The notes: generated from the sequence alone by a model not told the origin. Counted from the first letter of the stretch, positions 1 to 13,568 are shown. The stretch: 64,000 nt of DNA from Owenia fusiformis (GCA_903813345.2 CAIIXF020000007.1:28755564-28819563); one strand, 5' to 3'. Made by a program: numbers and translations.

Positions 1-38
1 TACTGTTGTCAAAACCATGTTATGTGTTTAAAAGCAGA

Positions 39-214
39 TACAGTAAAACCTGTAAAATGGAACACCCCTAGAGGTGAAACACATCCATAAGTGGAACACC
101 TAAGAGTCCCAAGATCAACTGATTTATTGTTAATGAACCTCTATAAGGGTAACACCTCCCAAGTAGAACACCTTTTAGAGGTACCAATGGTGTTCCACTA
201 AGGCTTTACTGTAT
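39..214. mobile_element. Short MITE with terminal inverted repeats
   Basis: About 175 bp that starts TACAGTAAAACCTGT and ends with the inverted form (GGCTTTACTGTA). The inside is made of GGAACACCTC-like segments. A second, diverged copy lies at 54335-54522, so this is a dispersed family. The ends sit next to TA, which fits a Tc1/mariner-type non-autonomous element. No coding capacity is seen. Confidence 0.6.
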
Positions 215-1207
215 ATTTAAAAAAAATGTTCAGTGTGAATTTGGCCACCTGTAAACCCATTTCAAGTGTATGAGATACTTTCAAAAATTTAATAATCAAG
301 TTCGAAAGCATGATTGGATGTTAGTACTTACATGAATGCTTTTAAATTCAATATAGAATATATATAATGATACCGGGTTCTTTATTGCAATCAAATAAAC
401 TGACTCTCCTTTATAAAAATAAAAATGACATTGTCCAGTTTTCTATGAAACCATAATGCACTGTGATGATGTCACTTTTACCAATAATGGCAATGTCAGT
501 TCATTATGTTTCTGCTCAGTTGACCATATACCTTGAATTCCGGGCTTGAATTAATGCACTGAAATACTGTAAACTGATTGGCTGAGACGCACTTGGCATA
601 TCTGAATACATGCACTCTCCTAAAAATCACTAAATATGTTAAAACTCTTGGACTTGAGAGTGAAAAAGACCAGCTGGTTATAATCATGTTACACCAATAC
701 AGTACTCATCAGTCCTACAAATATATTCATTTTTACTCTTGCTCGCTTATAATTGCAAAAGGACATATACAATTTAATGGGAGAGCAAAAGTAATGTTGA
801 AGAGTGCAGGGTGTGACATATTGTATTAGTTGAGCAAATGTAGACTAAACAAATGATGTGCTATTTGACCTATGTTTCGATATACCAATGGAAAGGAGAA
901 ATGACTGATTGTTTGTCATTAAAATGTTCATGCTTCAAATAATGTTCATGAAAAGCTAGTAATTGATCATCATTTGAACGAACAATTAAATGTCGAACTG
1001 TGCATTTATCAAAAAACACAAATCATACATGTACTAGTCTCTTAAAAAAACATCCTGGGCATTAACATATAAAGTTTTGCATAAGTTTGCTCAAATAGTT
1101 AATGATGCAGCAGCGGTGTTTCTGATCATTTTCTTTGGATTATAACAATTTAAATTTTGTATAAAGAGTATTGGGAATGGTTAAAATAAAAATTCCACAT
1201 GAAATGG
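215..1207. other. Non-coding stretch, nothing recognised
   Basis: AT-rich sequence with only short overlapping reading frames on both strands (longest about 83 codons) and no recognisable domain. No splice-linked exon or RNA gene could be identified. Confidence 0.5.
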
Positions 1208-1744
1208 ATATCATTATTGTTTCATTTATTCATAAAGCTTTGACAATATGAAGAAGATATCATTATTGTTTCATTTATTCATAAAGCTTTGACAATATGA
1301 AGAAGATATCATTATTGTTTCATTTATTCATAAAGCTTTGACAATATGAAGAAGATATCATTATTGTTTCATTTATTCATAAAGCTTTGACAATATGAAG
1401 AAGATATCATTATTGTTTCATTTATTCATAAAGCTTTGACAATATGAAGAAGATATCATTATTGTTTCATTTATTCATAAGGCTTTGACAATATGAAGAA
1501 GATATCATTATTGTTTCATTTATTCATAAGGCTTTGACAATATGAAGAAGATATCATTATTGTTTCATTTATTCATAAAGCTTTGACAATATGAAGAAGA
1601 TATCATTATTGTTTCATTTATTCATAAAGCTTTGACAATATGAAGAAGATATCATTATTGTTTCATTTATTCATAAAGCTTTGACAATATGAAGAAGATA
1701 TCATTATTGTTTCATTTATTCATAAAGCTTTGACAATATGAAGA
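1208..1744. repeat. 49-bp tandem repeat, about 11 copies
   Basis: The unit (ATATCATTATTGTTTCATTT onward, ending ACAATATGAAGA) recurs every 49 bp. Copies are almost identical; the main variant is AAAGCTT versus AAGGCTT. The near identity implies recent amplification. Confidence 0.95.
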
Positions 1745-2006
1745 ATTTTTTACAACCTGTGAATCGGAATGGAATTTTTAATGCAAGTTGTTTACAGAAG
1801 TACACTAATTTTAAACAACAAATAAGGCAGTTACAAAGTCCAAAAAGATGAAATATGATTTTAAAGATACAAATTTTCTTTCCAGGTGGCATTAATTGGA
1901 GAAGTGATGTTCTGTTTCAAACTCTTATCATTTTTCGATTAGTTCATTGGGCATGATCCTGTGGTCTGCTATTTCAATTGAATATGTTTTTGACTCAGCA
2001 CACTAT

Positions 2007-2516
2007 GGAAAGGTTTATTTTGTGAGTCCACTTGATCAACACACTATGGTTTATTTTGTGAGTTCACTTGATCAGCACACTATGGAAAGGTTTATTTTGT
2101 GAGTTCACTTGATCAGCACACCATGGAAAGGCTTATTTTGTGAGTTCACTTGATCAGCACATCATGGAAAGGCTTATTTTGTGAGTTCACTCGATCAGCA
2201 CACTATTGAAAGGCTTATTTTGTGAGTTCACTTGATCAGCACACTATTGAAAGGCTTATTTTGTGAGTTCACTCGATCAGCACACTATTGAAAGACTTAA
2301 TTTGTGAGTTCATTCGATCAGCACACTATTGAAAGCCTTATTTTGTGAGTTCACTTGATCAGCACACTATGGAAAGGTTTATTTTGTGAGTTCACTTGAT
2401 CAGCACACTATTGAAAGGCTTAATTTGTAAGTTCACTCGATCAGCACACTATGGAAAGGCATATTTTGTGAGTTCACTTGATCAGCACACTATGGAAAGG
2501 CTTATTTTGTGAGTTA
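2007..2516. repeat. 41-bp tandem repeat, about 12 copies
   Basis: The unit GTGAGTTCACTTGATCAGCA plus about 21 bp (CACTATGGAAAGGCTTATTTT) recurs every 41 bp with point variants (CTTGATC/CTCGATC, ATGGAAA/ATTGAAA). It is more diverged than the neighbouring 49-bp array and unrelated to it in sequence. Confidence 0.93.
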
Positions 2517-3364
2517 TTAAAGCCAGATAAGTTTCCTTATTGAAATTACATATGGTTATTAGCAATACTTTGTAGGTGCTAAATAATAAAATATTTAGAG
2601 TATATATGAGAGAAATTGGTCATTTCGAACCTGTTGAAAAGTTTGTGGCTCTCGGTTACACCGGGGAATTTACTTCCATGAGTACACACATAAATGTGGG
2701 GTTACCCAAGAGGTACGCGACAAGGTGACCTGGCATCAAATGTGCGACTAAATGCTACTATCGAGAAGATAAATAACGAATACGACAATAAGTTATTGCA
2801 TGTGACAATTCCGAGTCTTCATCTCACTGAAGTATTTTGAAGTGAAAATAGGATTTTTGTTTTGATACATGAATTCAGATGAACGTAACTTTATTCTGAC
2901 AACTATTCAAAACTGAATAAAATTGATTGTTTTACAATGTTTTGATTGGCTAAACGAATGAAACCAACAAATTATGACATGTAGAATGACAATTTTGAAA
3001 TGTAAAATTTAAAAGTGACAAACACAACCTCCCTATCCACTCTTTGGGAGCCCTAGTAAATAAGTAATATGTACATGCAGCAGTGGTAGTGTACAGCTTA
3101 TTATCACACTACGCTTTGTATTCTAAAGCCTGTTGTTTGTAATAACACTGTTCACTCAACGTATGTTTTGTGTGTGGGCAGTCAACGATAATCATTGTTT
3201 TATCCCGGTTATATGACCTCGGCAATTATAACAAAACCGTACTAAACGAAAAAACGCAAATAAGAGAAAGCTTTCACACACATATAAAAAATGAACTAGT
3301 CTAATCCGCCAGTATAAACTCTGTGCTATACGTAGCCGGGTCAGGCGCACACTTTAAGCATTAA
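2517..3364. other. Non-coding stretch, nothing recognised
   Basis: No ORF with a recognisable domain, no tandem structure and no RNA gene seen. Confidence 0.5.
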
Positions 3365-4145
3365 GCAGGATAAAAAATAATTTTCATAAATAATGAACTC
3401 ACAAAATATTTTTCATATAGACCAACCACCCCACTGTTGAAGAAGGGGTGGGGCTGTTGGGATTTTTCTCTCCATATTAATTCAACACATCACTGTCATA
3501 CTTTCTGGCTCTACCAAGTGATACTTGAGCAAGGTTATGGAATTTTTTCAGAGGCATTTATGCACTACAACAAAAGTTATGAGGGAATGTTCTTCAAATT
3601 AGATATACTCAAAATTGAATTAGGGGTAGTAAAATGCCTAAAATCACAAATTAATTCCAAACATCCTGCAAAATGTCTAATAAATAGTGAACTTCATACT
3701 AATTGACCATCTTATGTAGGATAAAAAACAATTTGCATAAATAATGTACTCACAAATTTATTTTTCATATTGACCCCTACCCCACTGTTGAAGAAGGGGT
3801 AGGGTAGTTGGGATTTTTTCTCTCCCTATTAATTGGACACATCACTGTCATACTTTCCGACTCTCTCAAATGATACTTGAGCAAGGTTGACAATTTTTTC
3901 ATAGCCATTAATGTGCTACAACAAAAGTTATGAGGGGATATTCTTGAAATTAGATATATTTAAATTTGAATTGAGGGTAGTAAAATGCTTAAAATCACAA
4001 ATTAATTCAAAATATCCTGCAAAATGCCTAATAAATGGTGTATTTATATAAATTGACCATCTTGGGCATAGTTATGAGTAATTTGGACATAAAGAGTGCC
4101 CACAAAAATTTCTTTTTGCCCCCCCCCCCCAAATAATTTGAGGGA
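3365..4145. repeat. Tandem duplication, unit about 355 bp, 2.2 copies
   Basis: The segment beginning AGGATAAAAAATAATTTTCA is repeated at about 3717, including the CCCCACTGTTGAAGAAGGGG palindrome and the following 250 bp. A third, truncated copy runs to a poly-C tract at about 4120. The small ORF at 3437-3706 lies inside one unit, is not conserved in the second, and was not called. Confidence 0.75.
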
Positions 4146-4468
4146 GGGGGTCTACCTATCTATTTTCTCTTGTTATACCCACCATTCAACTTGCTCGGGC
4201 AGTTAAAATTTATTGCAATATAATGTTCTTTCATCATACAAAGATTCATGATTTCTGCAAAACAACGAACAAAATGATACTTTTGGACGACGAAGATCTT
4301 GTACTAATATGTACATATGCCCTATAAATGAGGACCTGTTTTACTAACTTAATACACTTGCTATACGACTTGAGTTTAAGCAAAGCTGAAATAAATACAT
4401 GTAGATAACAAAATCTTTAAAACGGTCCTTATGAATATATGATACATGCCATTATATTATGTACATGT

Positions 4469-7400
4469 TCACTTTCTCTCCTTGACAACAATGTTGAATG
4501 GCCCAGGTAGATTTGTTATTCCGTGAGCAAACTTGGTTGGGTCTGGATCTGGTGGGTTGTTCTTGTCTTCGGGGAGAATGTCCAGTTTTTGTAGGAGACT
4601 GGTGACAAACAGGAACATTCTCACTTTGGCCATTGCTTCTCCTAAACACTCCCGTTTACCAATTCCAAAAGGAAGAAATCTAAAAAAGCAACAAAAAAGG
4701 GCAACATTAGAAAAACAACCCAGTCCTTTATAGACTACATCGTCGAACATGGCGATGGAGATTGGAGGATGATAAATCGTACCAGATGTGTAAATGTATC
4801 AGTAATTGAGAATATATCTGAATTAACGTATTTAAAATCGGTGTTTGTATGATTAGGTTTCAAAATCAAATAACAATTATCAGACTTTTAATCAAAATTA
4901 TGTATGGTTTATAAAAGCAGAACATCACAGATATAGCACTGTTGTATGACTTACGATTTCCGTTCATGCGCTGAAAGAGATTTACCATTGTCATCCAAGA
5001 ATCTTTCTACTTTGAACTCGTATGGCTCATCAAAATACGTCTCATCGTGGTGTAATGCCCAAAGGTTCACCCAAACCTTGCAAACAAACGACAACAGTAA
5101 TATTTCTTTTGACTTTTACAAGAATATATAAGCACAAATGCCAAAGGGAAGGGTGACTAAAAACTTTAAAGAAACCCAACAAGAAAAGAAAAACAAGAAA
5201 CAACAAAAGAAAAGAGAAACAAGAAAAACTGTAAGTGTAAATCTGTCATAAGAAAAGTAGACCCTATATATCCCAAAACCATAATCTAACGTGAAAAGAA
5301 ACAATGTCTAACATCCCCCTCCCCCCTCCAATCGAGAACCAATATCACAATCCAGGACCAGAACACCAAGGGACATTTCATTCATACTGAAGTCATTACA
5401 ATACATGTTGAAATAAATTGAAAAAATTGATAGCTAATACTCATAACATCAAAAATAGTTGTAGATACTAGTACTCATAAAAGATAGAGTATTCAGTCTC
5501 AAATGATGTGAGATAGATAAAATCCAGTCTCGAAGTCCATAGGCAATTCAAAGGGTCAACATCCGTTCGCAAAGCCGTCATCTTAATCTTGTTTGTAGAC
5601 ACAGACTACAGATATGTGTCTGTCGTTTAAGGTATAAAGTGTGTACGGAAAGTGGAATTTTTACCAAATGAAAAAATCAGTGACCTAGACCTACCTTTTT
5701 GTACTGAATTGTCTCATTTTTATTATACTATTTCATTATACATTTTACAAAAGAAATATTCTCCAAAATCGTTGTCTATGAACATTAGTGCACTCTTTGG
5801 ATAATGAGGGGAAGAAGAAGTTAATATTTGTGACATGTGACTCTCAAGGGCTGCATCAAAATGGCCGAAAGTACACACTTACCTTAACTAAAATAGCTAA
5901 TGCATGCAGCTCAATCCAATTTTATTTCCTGTAGATATCTTAACATTGAAATGAATTTGCTTCTTACATTTCTCTTACCATTGTTCCACGTGGTACTTTG
6001 TAACCACCTACACTGGTGTCACATAAGGTTTTATGGGGGATAGACAATGTTGTAGTCGTGCTGTAGCGAAGAATTTCCAAAACTGCAGCTTCTGAATAAG
6101 GCATGTTATGTCTATCTGCGAAAGTTGGCAATCGGCCATCACCAATGACATCATCAATTTCAGCTTGTATTTTTTTCATGACGTCAGGTTTGTTGACCAG
6201 AATCAGCAGAAATGCTTTCAAAGTTGTGGATGTTGTCACGACTCCTATTCAAGTAGTACAAACACACGATATCAGTATTCCATTTCACAGAATCACATAC
6301 ATACATAAAATTCGCATATTGGGGTATTGTGACAAATAGACATTTCAACTTTGCTCCTGATTTTGTCAAATTACATCGGGTGGCCATGATCTTTTAAATG
6401 CAGATAAATCAAAAACAAATTGATGTATAATTATTACGAAAATGACAGTTTGAAAGTGTGACAAAGAGGCTGATAGATACAGGTGAAGTATCCAAAATGA
6501 CTCGTGATTTGATAAAATATGGCTTGATACTTAGGGGAGTTGTCGTGATGTTAGTTTACCAGCTATAAGAATGTCTTGCATAACTCCAAACACCTCATCC
6601 TTTGTGAGGTCCCCTAATTCATAGTGTTGTTGCAGCACTTCACATACACTCAAAGACTCTTCACTGTGTAAGCTCAACTGATATAAAATGACAAATGACA
6701 TTATAAACAGTAGATTTTTCAGTAGATTATACTAAAATATATACAGTGCTTAATTTTCAGTACAAAATATAAAATAAAAGATAAATAGGTAAGTTAAACA
6801 AACAAGGGTCCAAAATGTTGCCATTTGTCCTAGAGGGAAGTGGGGAATAATTGGAAAAAAAGTTTAGCTCAATGATTTTAAATATACAACTTTTAAATAG
6901 GCCGGCTGACTACCTCTCAAATGGAACTGTGACCTGAGGGCAAATCGGACTCTGAACCTCTCTTTTGAAAAGCCACTATATGTTATTTTCAATAACAACT
7001 GATAAAAACTCTTTAACATTTATCTTTTTTTAACTTAACAAGTATCTTAGTATTAGTGGGTTATGTCAAAGATCATCTGTTTACATATGCAATATCTCAT
7101 GTGCAGTCTCAACTCCATGATACGCTTATTTTATATTAATTTTATCATTCAATCTAGATTAAACCTTACCCTATTCTCAGCTTTTTTCAACCAAGATGAA
7201 AACAATTTATTTTGCTTCACATTAAATTCCTTTAATATTTTGAAGGACTCGTTTCGAAAGAATCTTAGCCAAGGAAACATATCAAGCTCAGCGCCTGGTC
7301 CTGCTGGTGAAATTCTTTGACCAATCTCTATCATAAAATGTACTGAAGAGAAGTCTTCTGAGTGTTCGCCAATGCGTTCGCCCAACAGCTTAAATTAAAA

Positions 7401-8346
7401 TAAAATGTAAATAACACAATTCAGGCTTGCTATATTGAACAAAATGCATGAGTATGAATTCTTTCCTATTTTTTTTATTTTGATCATTGTACATGTGGTT
7501 TCTTTTGAGCTACACATGTATGAGGTTAACAAATCGATTATTTGGGGTGTCCTAGATATGTCATTGTTTGGCTTTGAAAACGTTGATTATTGCAACTTAG
7601 CATTTTAAAGTATAAGTTTAAATTGGGGAGTTAGAGGGATGAGTTGCATGCAGTTATTGCAGTTGTTGAATATCTGATCTAACATTGTTTTCAGCGTAAT
7701 CTTTAGTTAACTCAGCAATAGCCCAGAAAAAGATTTTAGCATTTTAATATAAGTTCGGATTTTATTACAAAACATACTATAGGTGGTGACTAATGTGTGA
7801 TAGAACTTACCAAACTAGACATGATATTTGCTATACATTTTTCCACAGCTTCCCTGGGGTCAAATGGAGTCTCACCATTACTTTTGAATCTCATAATACA
7901 GTCTTGGATTTCATCAGATGCCAAAACAGCAATTCTGTCCATGCCATCTCCAAATTGCTTTAAACCTCGATGAGCAATTTTTCGAACTTTTTCCAACCTT
8001 GTGATAAATCTCGGAACGCAATGTTTTTGTCACCTCCAGGAATTATAAAGTTGATCCTCCATGAATATGGTCGTCCTGCAAAATCCTCTGATAATAGGGC
8101 TTCTCTTACGACATCATTTTCATTCAACACTACAATTTTTTCATTAAATATTTGAATTTTAAAAACACCGCCATATTTCTTACTCCATCTGTGCAACTGG
8201 ACGTACGGAGTTTGTGAACCAAATTCAAACGCATTACCAAAAATGGGCACTCCTTTTGGGCCTGGAATATCCAATCCTTTCAAAACCTTCCTCTGTATAA
8301 TCCACAATAAAATGAGAGAAAATACGAAAAGAATGACAGGCAGCAT
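4469..8346 (-). pseudogene. CYP17-like cytochrome P450, copy 1, exon-1 frameshift
   Basis: Exons in transcription order: 8346-7811, 7388-7170, 6677-6560, 6244-5979, 5076-4955 and 4679-4469; all have AG/GT borders. The product would be an ER-anchored heme monooxygenase: N-terminal hydrophobic anchor, IPGPKG hinge, I-helix, EILR (ExxR), heme loop FGIGKRECLG, and tail ending VVKERK. Exon 1 is 536 nt, against 537 in copies 3 and 4. The codons around GWKK-VRKIAH read through a run of five T on the plus strand where the others have six, so the frame breaks after about residue 127. An upstream in-frame ATG at 8382 exists only here; in copy 3 that position is followed by a stop, so the MLPVIL start is preferred. 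Everything else is intact, so a sequencing or assembly homopolymer error is a real alternative to a recent pseudogene. Confidence 0.85.
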
Positions 8347-8439
8347 TTTGGATGATTGTGAATCTCCGTCTTGGCCTTTCATACAAACTCTTATCTTTGC
8401 TGTTACATTTAGGTAATAATCAGTTATAAATTAACCCAA

Positions 8440-9463
8440 GAACTACATGTATTCTTTTTTAAAGCATACTTCAAATACACTATATATGTTTGAATATCTG
8501 TACACAAGTGCCAAAATTCTTTTTGACTTTTTACAGGTCACTGAAAGGTCAAACGTGGAATTAAAAGTCAATATGAACTCATGTCCAAATATGAATTTGA
8601 CAAAGCAGATTGGCTCAGTGTTCTACTTTGCCATTAACATTTTTATGTCACCAACACAAATAGTGACTTTTTGTGGATGGTATTTGGCAGTCCGTGATCA
8701 GCAGTCGGTGTTCAGTGTCTGCAACAAATGGCAGGTGGTGACATTTTGCATGTTAATGCCTTGTTATAATACTGTGCTGGTACTGAAAATGTCCAAGGTG
8801 ATGAAACTAGACAACAGCAACGCCAAAGTGTAGCAAATCTCATCGAACAGCAATGACTGGCGTTTTTACAAACGAAATATAGCAAATATCGTAAAATAAC
8901 ACACATAAGAAAGGTCACCATTTCCAAAATGGTTGCTCACTTAGCCAAGTTGTCATCAGAAAAGTAATATGCTTTTAAGTAGGCGCATATAAAGTCTTTA
9001 AAAAATTGCACACACGTACATGTAAAAATTTTTTTTAAATGGCCATGCTTATGCGTATTCACATATCAATTATGAACAAAATCGCTCTATTACTTTTTGA
9101 GTTACAGTAACAAATGTAAAAGTGTTATCAGACAATGTGCTATGCTTAAAGTATTCACATATCACATATGAAAATCGCTCCACTATTTTTCGAGATGGCG
9201 GCCATTTTGAAGCTTTTCAAGTTACAGGAAAAATCGTAAAATGACGTGCAAAGGCAGCCATTTTTCAAGATGGCTGCAATGTATTTCTTATATATTTACA
9301 TTTCTAGCTTAATTAATGTCCTATATAACTTTTTTACATTTAAAACATAAATGCTATTACAGTTTTATATGCAGTACCTAAATTATTGTAAAATCGGCAC
9401 TAAAATGACTGCCATTTTTAACGAGCGGCCATTTTGAAAATCGGCTTTCAAGCAGAACTTGTA
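8440..9463. repeat. Duplicated P450 5' flank plus dispersed repeat rich in ATGGCCGCCATTTT
   Basis: The first about 400 bp recur upstream of copies 2, 3 and 4 (15456-15830, 31215-31450, 38300-38660). They are followed by imperfect units of about 130 bp containing CAATGTGCCATGCTTA, ATTCACATATCAAATATGAA and AAAATGGCCGCC. Related units occur at 15800-16650, 31450-31820 and, outside the P450 cluster, 46690-47345. The 128-codon frame at 8447-8833 runs through this non-coding repeat and has no domain. Confidence 0.7.
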
Positions 9464-9471
9464 CTCCCTGC

Positions 9472-10833
9472 TAGAGGTCACAACGGTACTGGAAACCAGT
9501 ACCGGTAACCGTCACGCTAATAACCGTACCGTTACCGAAATACCGGTAAAAATATGTAAGATAAAATGCCAATGCGCTGCCACCCCCTCTTTGTTCCTAA
9601 CTCTCTCCGTAGCTTCTCAAGTCTATATGCATACATGCTGCAAGACCGATTAGAACCTATACTTATGAACTTCACGAAATAGTATGTAACTATCTTACGA
9701 ATCAAGATGTATTTTTAGTTTTAAATTAAATGTATCACACATTTCAAACCATTTCGCAACTGTATCAATAGCAAGCGACGTGCATTGTACATGGTTATTA
9801 TTACCGGGTAGGTAAATTAGATTTTATTAACTGTCTTGAGTTCTGGAAAGTAAACGGAGGAAAATATCCTGATGTGGCGAGTTTGGCTGAAACATATCAT
9901 GCTATTCCCTCGTCATTCGTGTCAAGTGAGCGGCAGTTCAGTGCAACTGGCAACACCATCACTTCCAAACGGGCACGACTTCAACCTGAGGTTGTCAATG
10001 CCTTGTTGTTCGTAAATGACTATGACAAACATAATTCAGTTTCTGGATCTGAAGTTGACACTACAAGGTGTCACTCCTGTAAATCATTGAAAAATATTGA
10101 AAAATCACAAAATTCAAGTTCTGGGGTACATATCGCCATTTTCGAACGAACTAGCCCATACAATGACTATATTTCTGCGTTCCCCTATACATAACCTTCA
10201 TCTTGACACTATATTTAACATAGGGTTTGCGTCTCGATTTTGATATATCACTACGCCAACATAGGGACTCATTTTCAGGTAAAATCCCTGCTTCACCGAT
10301 GAAAATTAACGAATAAAGTAGTTCCAGTTTACGGGACTATATTCTTGCGTTTTTTTTCTTAAAATGGCACATTTAGAAAGTACTTGGCCTCAGCTTTACT
10401 AACATACCTCAAATGGCTACATTGCATACACTTAAACCTACTATACACACCATTGAAGTTGGCATGGCTTCGTTTTTAAAGACCCGGAAGTGCTATTTAC
10501 CGGAGTGACACCTCAACTACACCGGAACTGCCAAACATAACTACAACCAAATCTGAGCCTGAGCATGAAGCTACTACACCCGAACTGCCAAATATGGACA
10601 TCACACCTGAACTGCCAACATGGAAATCACACCTGAACTGCCAAACATGGACATCTAAATGTCTATGTAAATGTACGCATCGTGAAAGTTGAAATTAAAT
10701 GAAATAATTAAAAAAACGACGTGTCTTTTATTTCCCCGGGGATTTTCGTCGGTTAACCGGTTAATAATTTCAATACCGGTAAATGCTTAATTCCGTACCG
10801 AAACCGTATAACCGGAATTACCGTCAGCCTCTA
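9472..10833 (+). mobile_element. hAT transposon, internally deleted
   Basis: A 1362-bp insertion flanked by an exact 8-bp target-site duplication CTCCCTGC (9464-9471 and 10834-10841). An 8-bp duplication is the hAT hallmark. Both ends read TAGAGG inward, followed by sequence rich in ACCGGT/CCGGTA. Related repeats at 16640 and 47265 show the uninterrupted target. The only coding remnant is the transposase C-terminus, so this is a non-autonomous copy. Confidence 0.9.
9820..10194 (+). pseudogene. hAT transposase C-terminal dimerisation domain remnant
   Basis: An open frame running from at least 9820 reads EFWKVNGGKYPDVASLAE, then SSERQFSATGNTITSKRARL and VVNALLFVND. This matches the hAT-family dimerisation region (pattern: short conserved FW segment, then SxER.FS..G......R..L and a terminal hydrophobic helix). 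The catalytic and BED-finger regions are absent, so it cannot encode an active transposase. It lies wholly inside the hAT element. Confidence 0.85.
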
Positions 10834-10841
10834 CTCCCTGC

Positions 10842-11273
10842 ATAGGGCACATGTGTACAAAATATGAACAAAATCAGGCGAATGGTATTCAAGGTTTTAG
10901 TTCCTCGCTTTTGATGCAAAAACACTACTCTGTTTATTATCAATGATACAATAACACCAATTAGCTGATGCAAAAACGCCAATATAATATATCAATGAAT
11001 TACATTTGAAACATATATTCATGTTTACATGTGTGGTGCATGAATGAAACGCATAATTCAGTGGTTGAGAAACATGTACTGTTGGCCAAATAATTGTTTA
11101 TATGTCCAATAATGCCCGATATGAGGACTTGTTTGCTTAGCAAAACATGTTAACGTAATACACTTGCTATACTTCTTGAGTTTAAGCAAAGCTGGAGTAA
11201 ATACAGGTAGATAACAAAATCTTTAAACTGTCTTTATGAATATATGAAACATGCCATTATATTATGTACATGT
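10842..11273. other. P450-1/P450-2 intergenic spacer, right part
   Basis: A duplicated 3' flank of the P450 unit; the same sequence lies before copy 3 at 16650-17145. No gene is seen. Confidence 0.6.
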
Positions 11274-11653
11274 TCATTTTCTCTCCTTGACAACAATGTT
11301 GAATGGCCCAGGTAGATTTGTTATTCCGTGAACAAACTTGGTTGGGTCTGGATCTGGTGGGTTGTTCTTGTCTTCGGGGAGAATGTCCAGTTTTTGTAGG
11401 AGACTGGTGACAAACAGGAACATTCTCACTTTGGCCATTGCTTCTCCTAAACACTCCCGTTTACCAATTCCAAATGGTAGAAATCTAAAAAAGCATAAAG
11501 GGCAACATTTGAAAACAACCCAGTCCTTTACAGACCTCATCCTCCGAAAACAGACTATGTACGTTGGAAAGATCAACCATAGGAGATATGCAAAAACAAA
11601 TGAGAATACAAAGGACAGAAATCAAATATAAATATATAAGATTACCAATGATC

Positions 11654-11850
11654 AATATCCATACCCACTGGCAGATCCGGAAGGGGAGCATGGTGATCCA
11701 CCCCCTCCTCAAAGATGGGCCAAGAAAGTTTTTCGGCCCAAAAACTTAAGTTTATAGGTCCTCATTAGTGGGCCTCTTCGGGCATTACATCTTTTTAGGG
11801 CTTATTTTTTAATTTTAAGCCAAATTATTTAAAAATGAGCCTCATGTGTA
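11654..11850. repeat. Small dispersed repeat in P450 intron 5
   Basis: Begins near CCACTGGCAGATCC and contains GGGCC/GGCCC-rich sequence with CTTAAGTTTATAGG. The same insertion sits at the same place in copy 4 (about 34866-35060) and copy 3 (about 17555-17587 plus 19467-19625, split by another element) but not in copy 1. It therefore entered after copy 1 separated from the ancestor of copies 2-4. Relatives occur at 52610-52805 and 54150-54315. Confidence 0.6.
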
Positions 11851-13568
11851 AAAAAACCCCACCACATTCCTATACGTGCAATTACATTATAAAGCAATAC
11901 ATTATATGGTTATTGCACTGTACAACTTACAACTTCGTGACACATCTTGTCTTCAAAATGAGCCTTGTGCTACACAAATCAAATTGCAATTAGGCCTATC
12001 AGATTTTTATTACAAATTGGGGTTTTCATAGTCTTATAATAACAGAACTGAAATGTTACCGCAGAAACTTCACAGACAGATACTGTCGTATGCTGTATCA
12101 CTTACGATTTTCGTTCATGTGCTGAAAGCAATTTGCCATCGTTATCCAAGAATCTTTCCACCTTGAACTCATGTGGCACATCAAAGTACTTCTCATCGTG
12201 GTGTAATGCCCAAAGATTCATCCAAACCTTGTAAAACAAACGACATATGGAAATATTTCTTTTGACTTTTACACGATATTGGCCGAAGATTTTTGACAGC
12301 AGTACACGCCATCAGAAACAGACTCGAAATATCTTTAACTTAAATAGCCCAAACAACTCAATATTATCTGTAGACATTTCATGATTTTACATTTTGCAAT
12401 TCCCTTACCATTGTTCCACGTGGTACTTTGTAACCACCTACACTGGTGTCACAAAGAGTTTTATGGGGGATAGACAATGTTGTAGTCGTGCTGTAGCAAA
12501 GAATTTCCAAAACTGCAGCTTCTGAATAAGGCATTTTATGCCTATCTGCAAAGGTTGGTAGTCGTCCATCACCAATGACATCATCAATTTCAGCTTGTAC
12601 TTTTTTCTGGACGTCAGGTTTGTTGACCAAAATCAACAGAAATGCTTTCAAAGTTGTTGATGTTGTCACGATTCCTATACAATGATACAAACACATATCA
12701 GTATTCCGTTTTCCAGAATCACATACAGACATGTAAAATTGTTTAATTGTCAATTACTTAATTAAATCCTCAACAGTGAACTTGGCAGTGAATTTCATAG
12801 TTAAACCTGCACAAATTTCCAATGTAGTATATGGTATAACGGTCGTGCGGTAACTCTCCTGGATGATGTTACAGACATTTACATTTAAAAATATCTAGAA
12901 AATAGACCAGATCTTTCTGAAAGAATGAAAACATCAGTTTGCTCTAATCGTATCATCTTCCTATTATATCTTAATACCCGTGCGTTCAACTACCACGCTT
13001 AATTTGGTACACACCCTGTGATAGATGGATTAAAAATAAATAGAGGTATGATAGTTCGGAGGCATGACAGAGGGATAATTAGCTAGAGGCTTACAGATAC
13101 AGGTGAATTGACTTTTCGAAATGAAGAGTGATTTGATAGAATGTTTTGTTTAGTCGTTTTGCTATTTTTATAGTTTACCAGCCAAAAGAATATCTTGCAT
13201 AACGCCATAGACCTCATCCTTTGTGAGGTCCCCTTGTTCGTAGTGTTGTTGCAGCACTTCACATACACTCAAAGACTCTTCACTGTGTAAGCTAAACTGA
13301 TATAAAATGATAAATAACATTACAGTACATTTTTCAGTAGATATTTATACTGAAGTGCTTAATTTTCAGTACAAACTATAAAATGAAAGATAAATATGTA
13401 AGTTGAGCAATGTTGCCATTTGTCCTCGACGGAAGTGGGGAATAATTGTAAAAAAGTTTAGCTCAATAATTTTCAATATACAACTTTTAAGTAGGCAGGC
13501 TGACACTTTTACCTCTCAAATGGAACTGTGACCTGAGGGCAAATCGGACTCTCTTGGTTCAGCTACTA

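Noticed and set aside
1208-2516. Regular repeat arrays as CRISPR
   Set aside because: Units are head-to-tail with no unique spacers, in animal nuclear DNA; ordinary minisatellites.
4452-4733. Other-frame and antisense frames over P450 exon 6 (also at 11257-11631, 17129-17326 and 34469-34843)
   Set aside because: Shadows of the conserved heme-loop exon; identical in every copy because the exon is.
8447-8833. 128-codon frame upstream of P450-1 (and its counterpart at 15456-15800)
   Set aside because: Lies in duplicated non-coding flank; broken in the matching flanks near 31215 and 38300; no domain.
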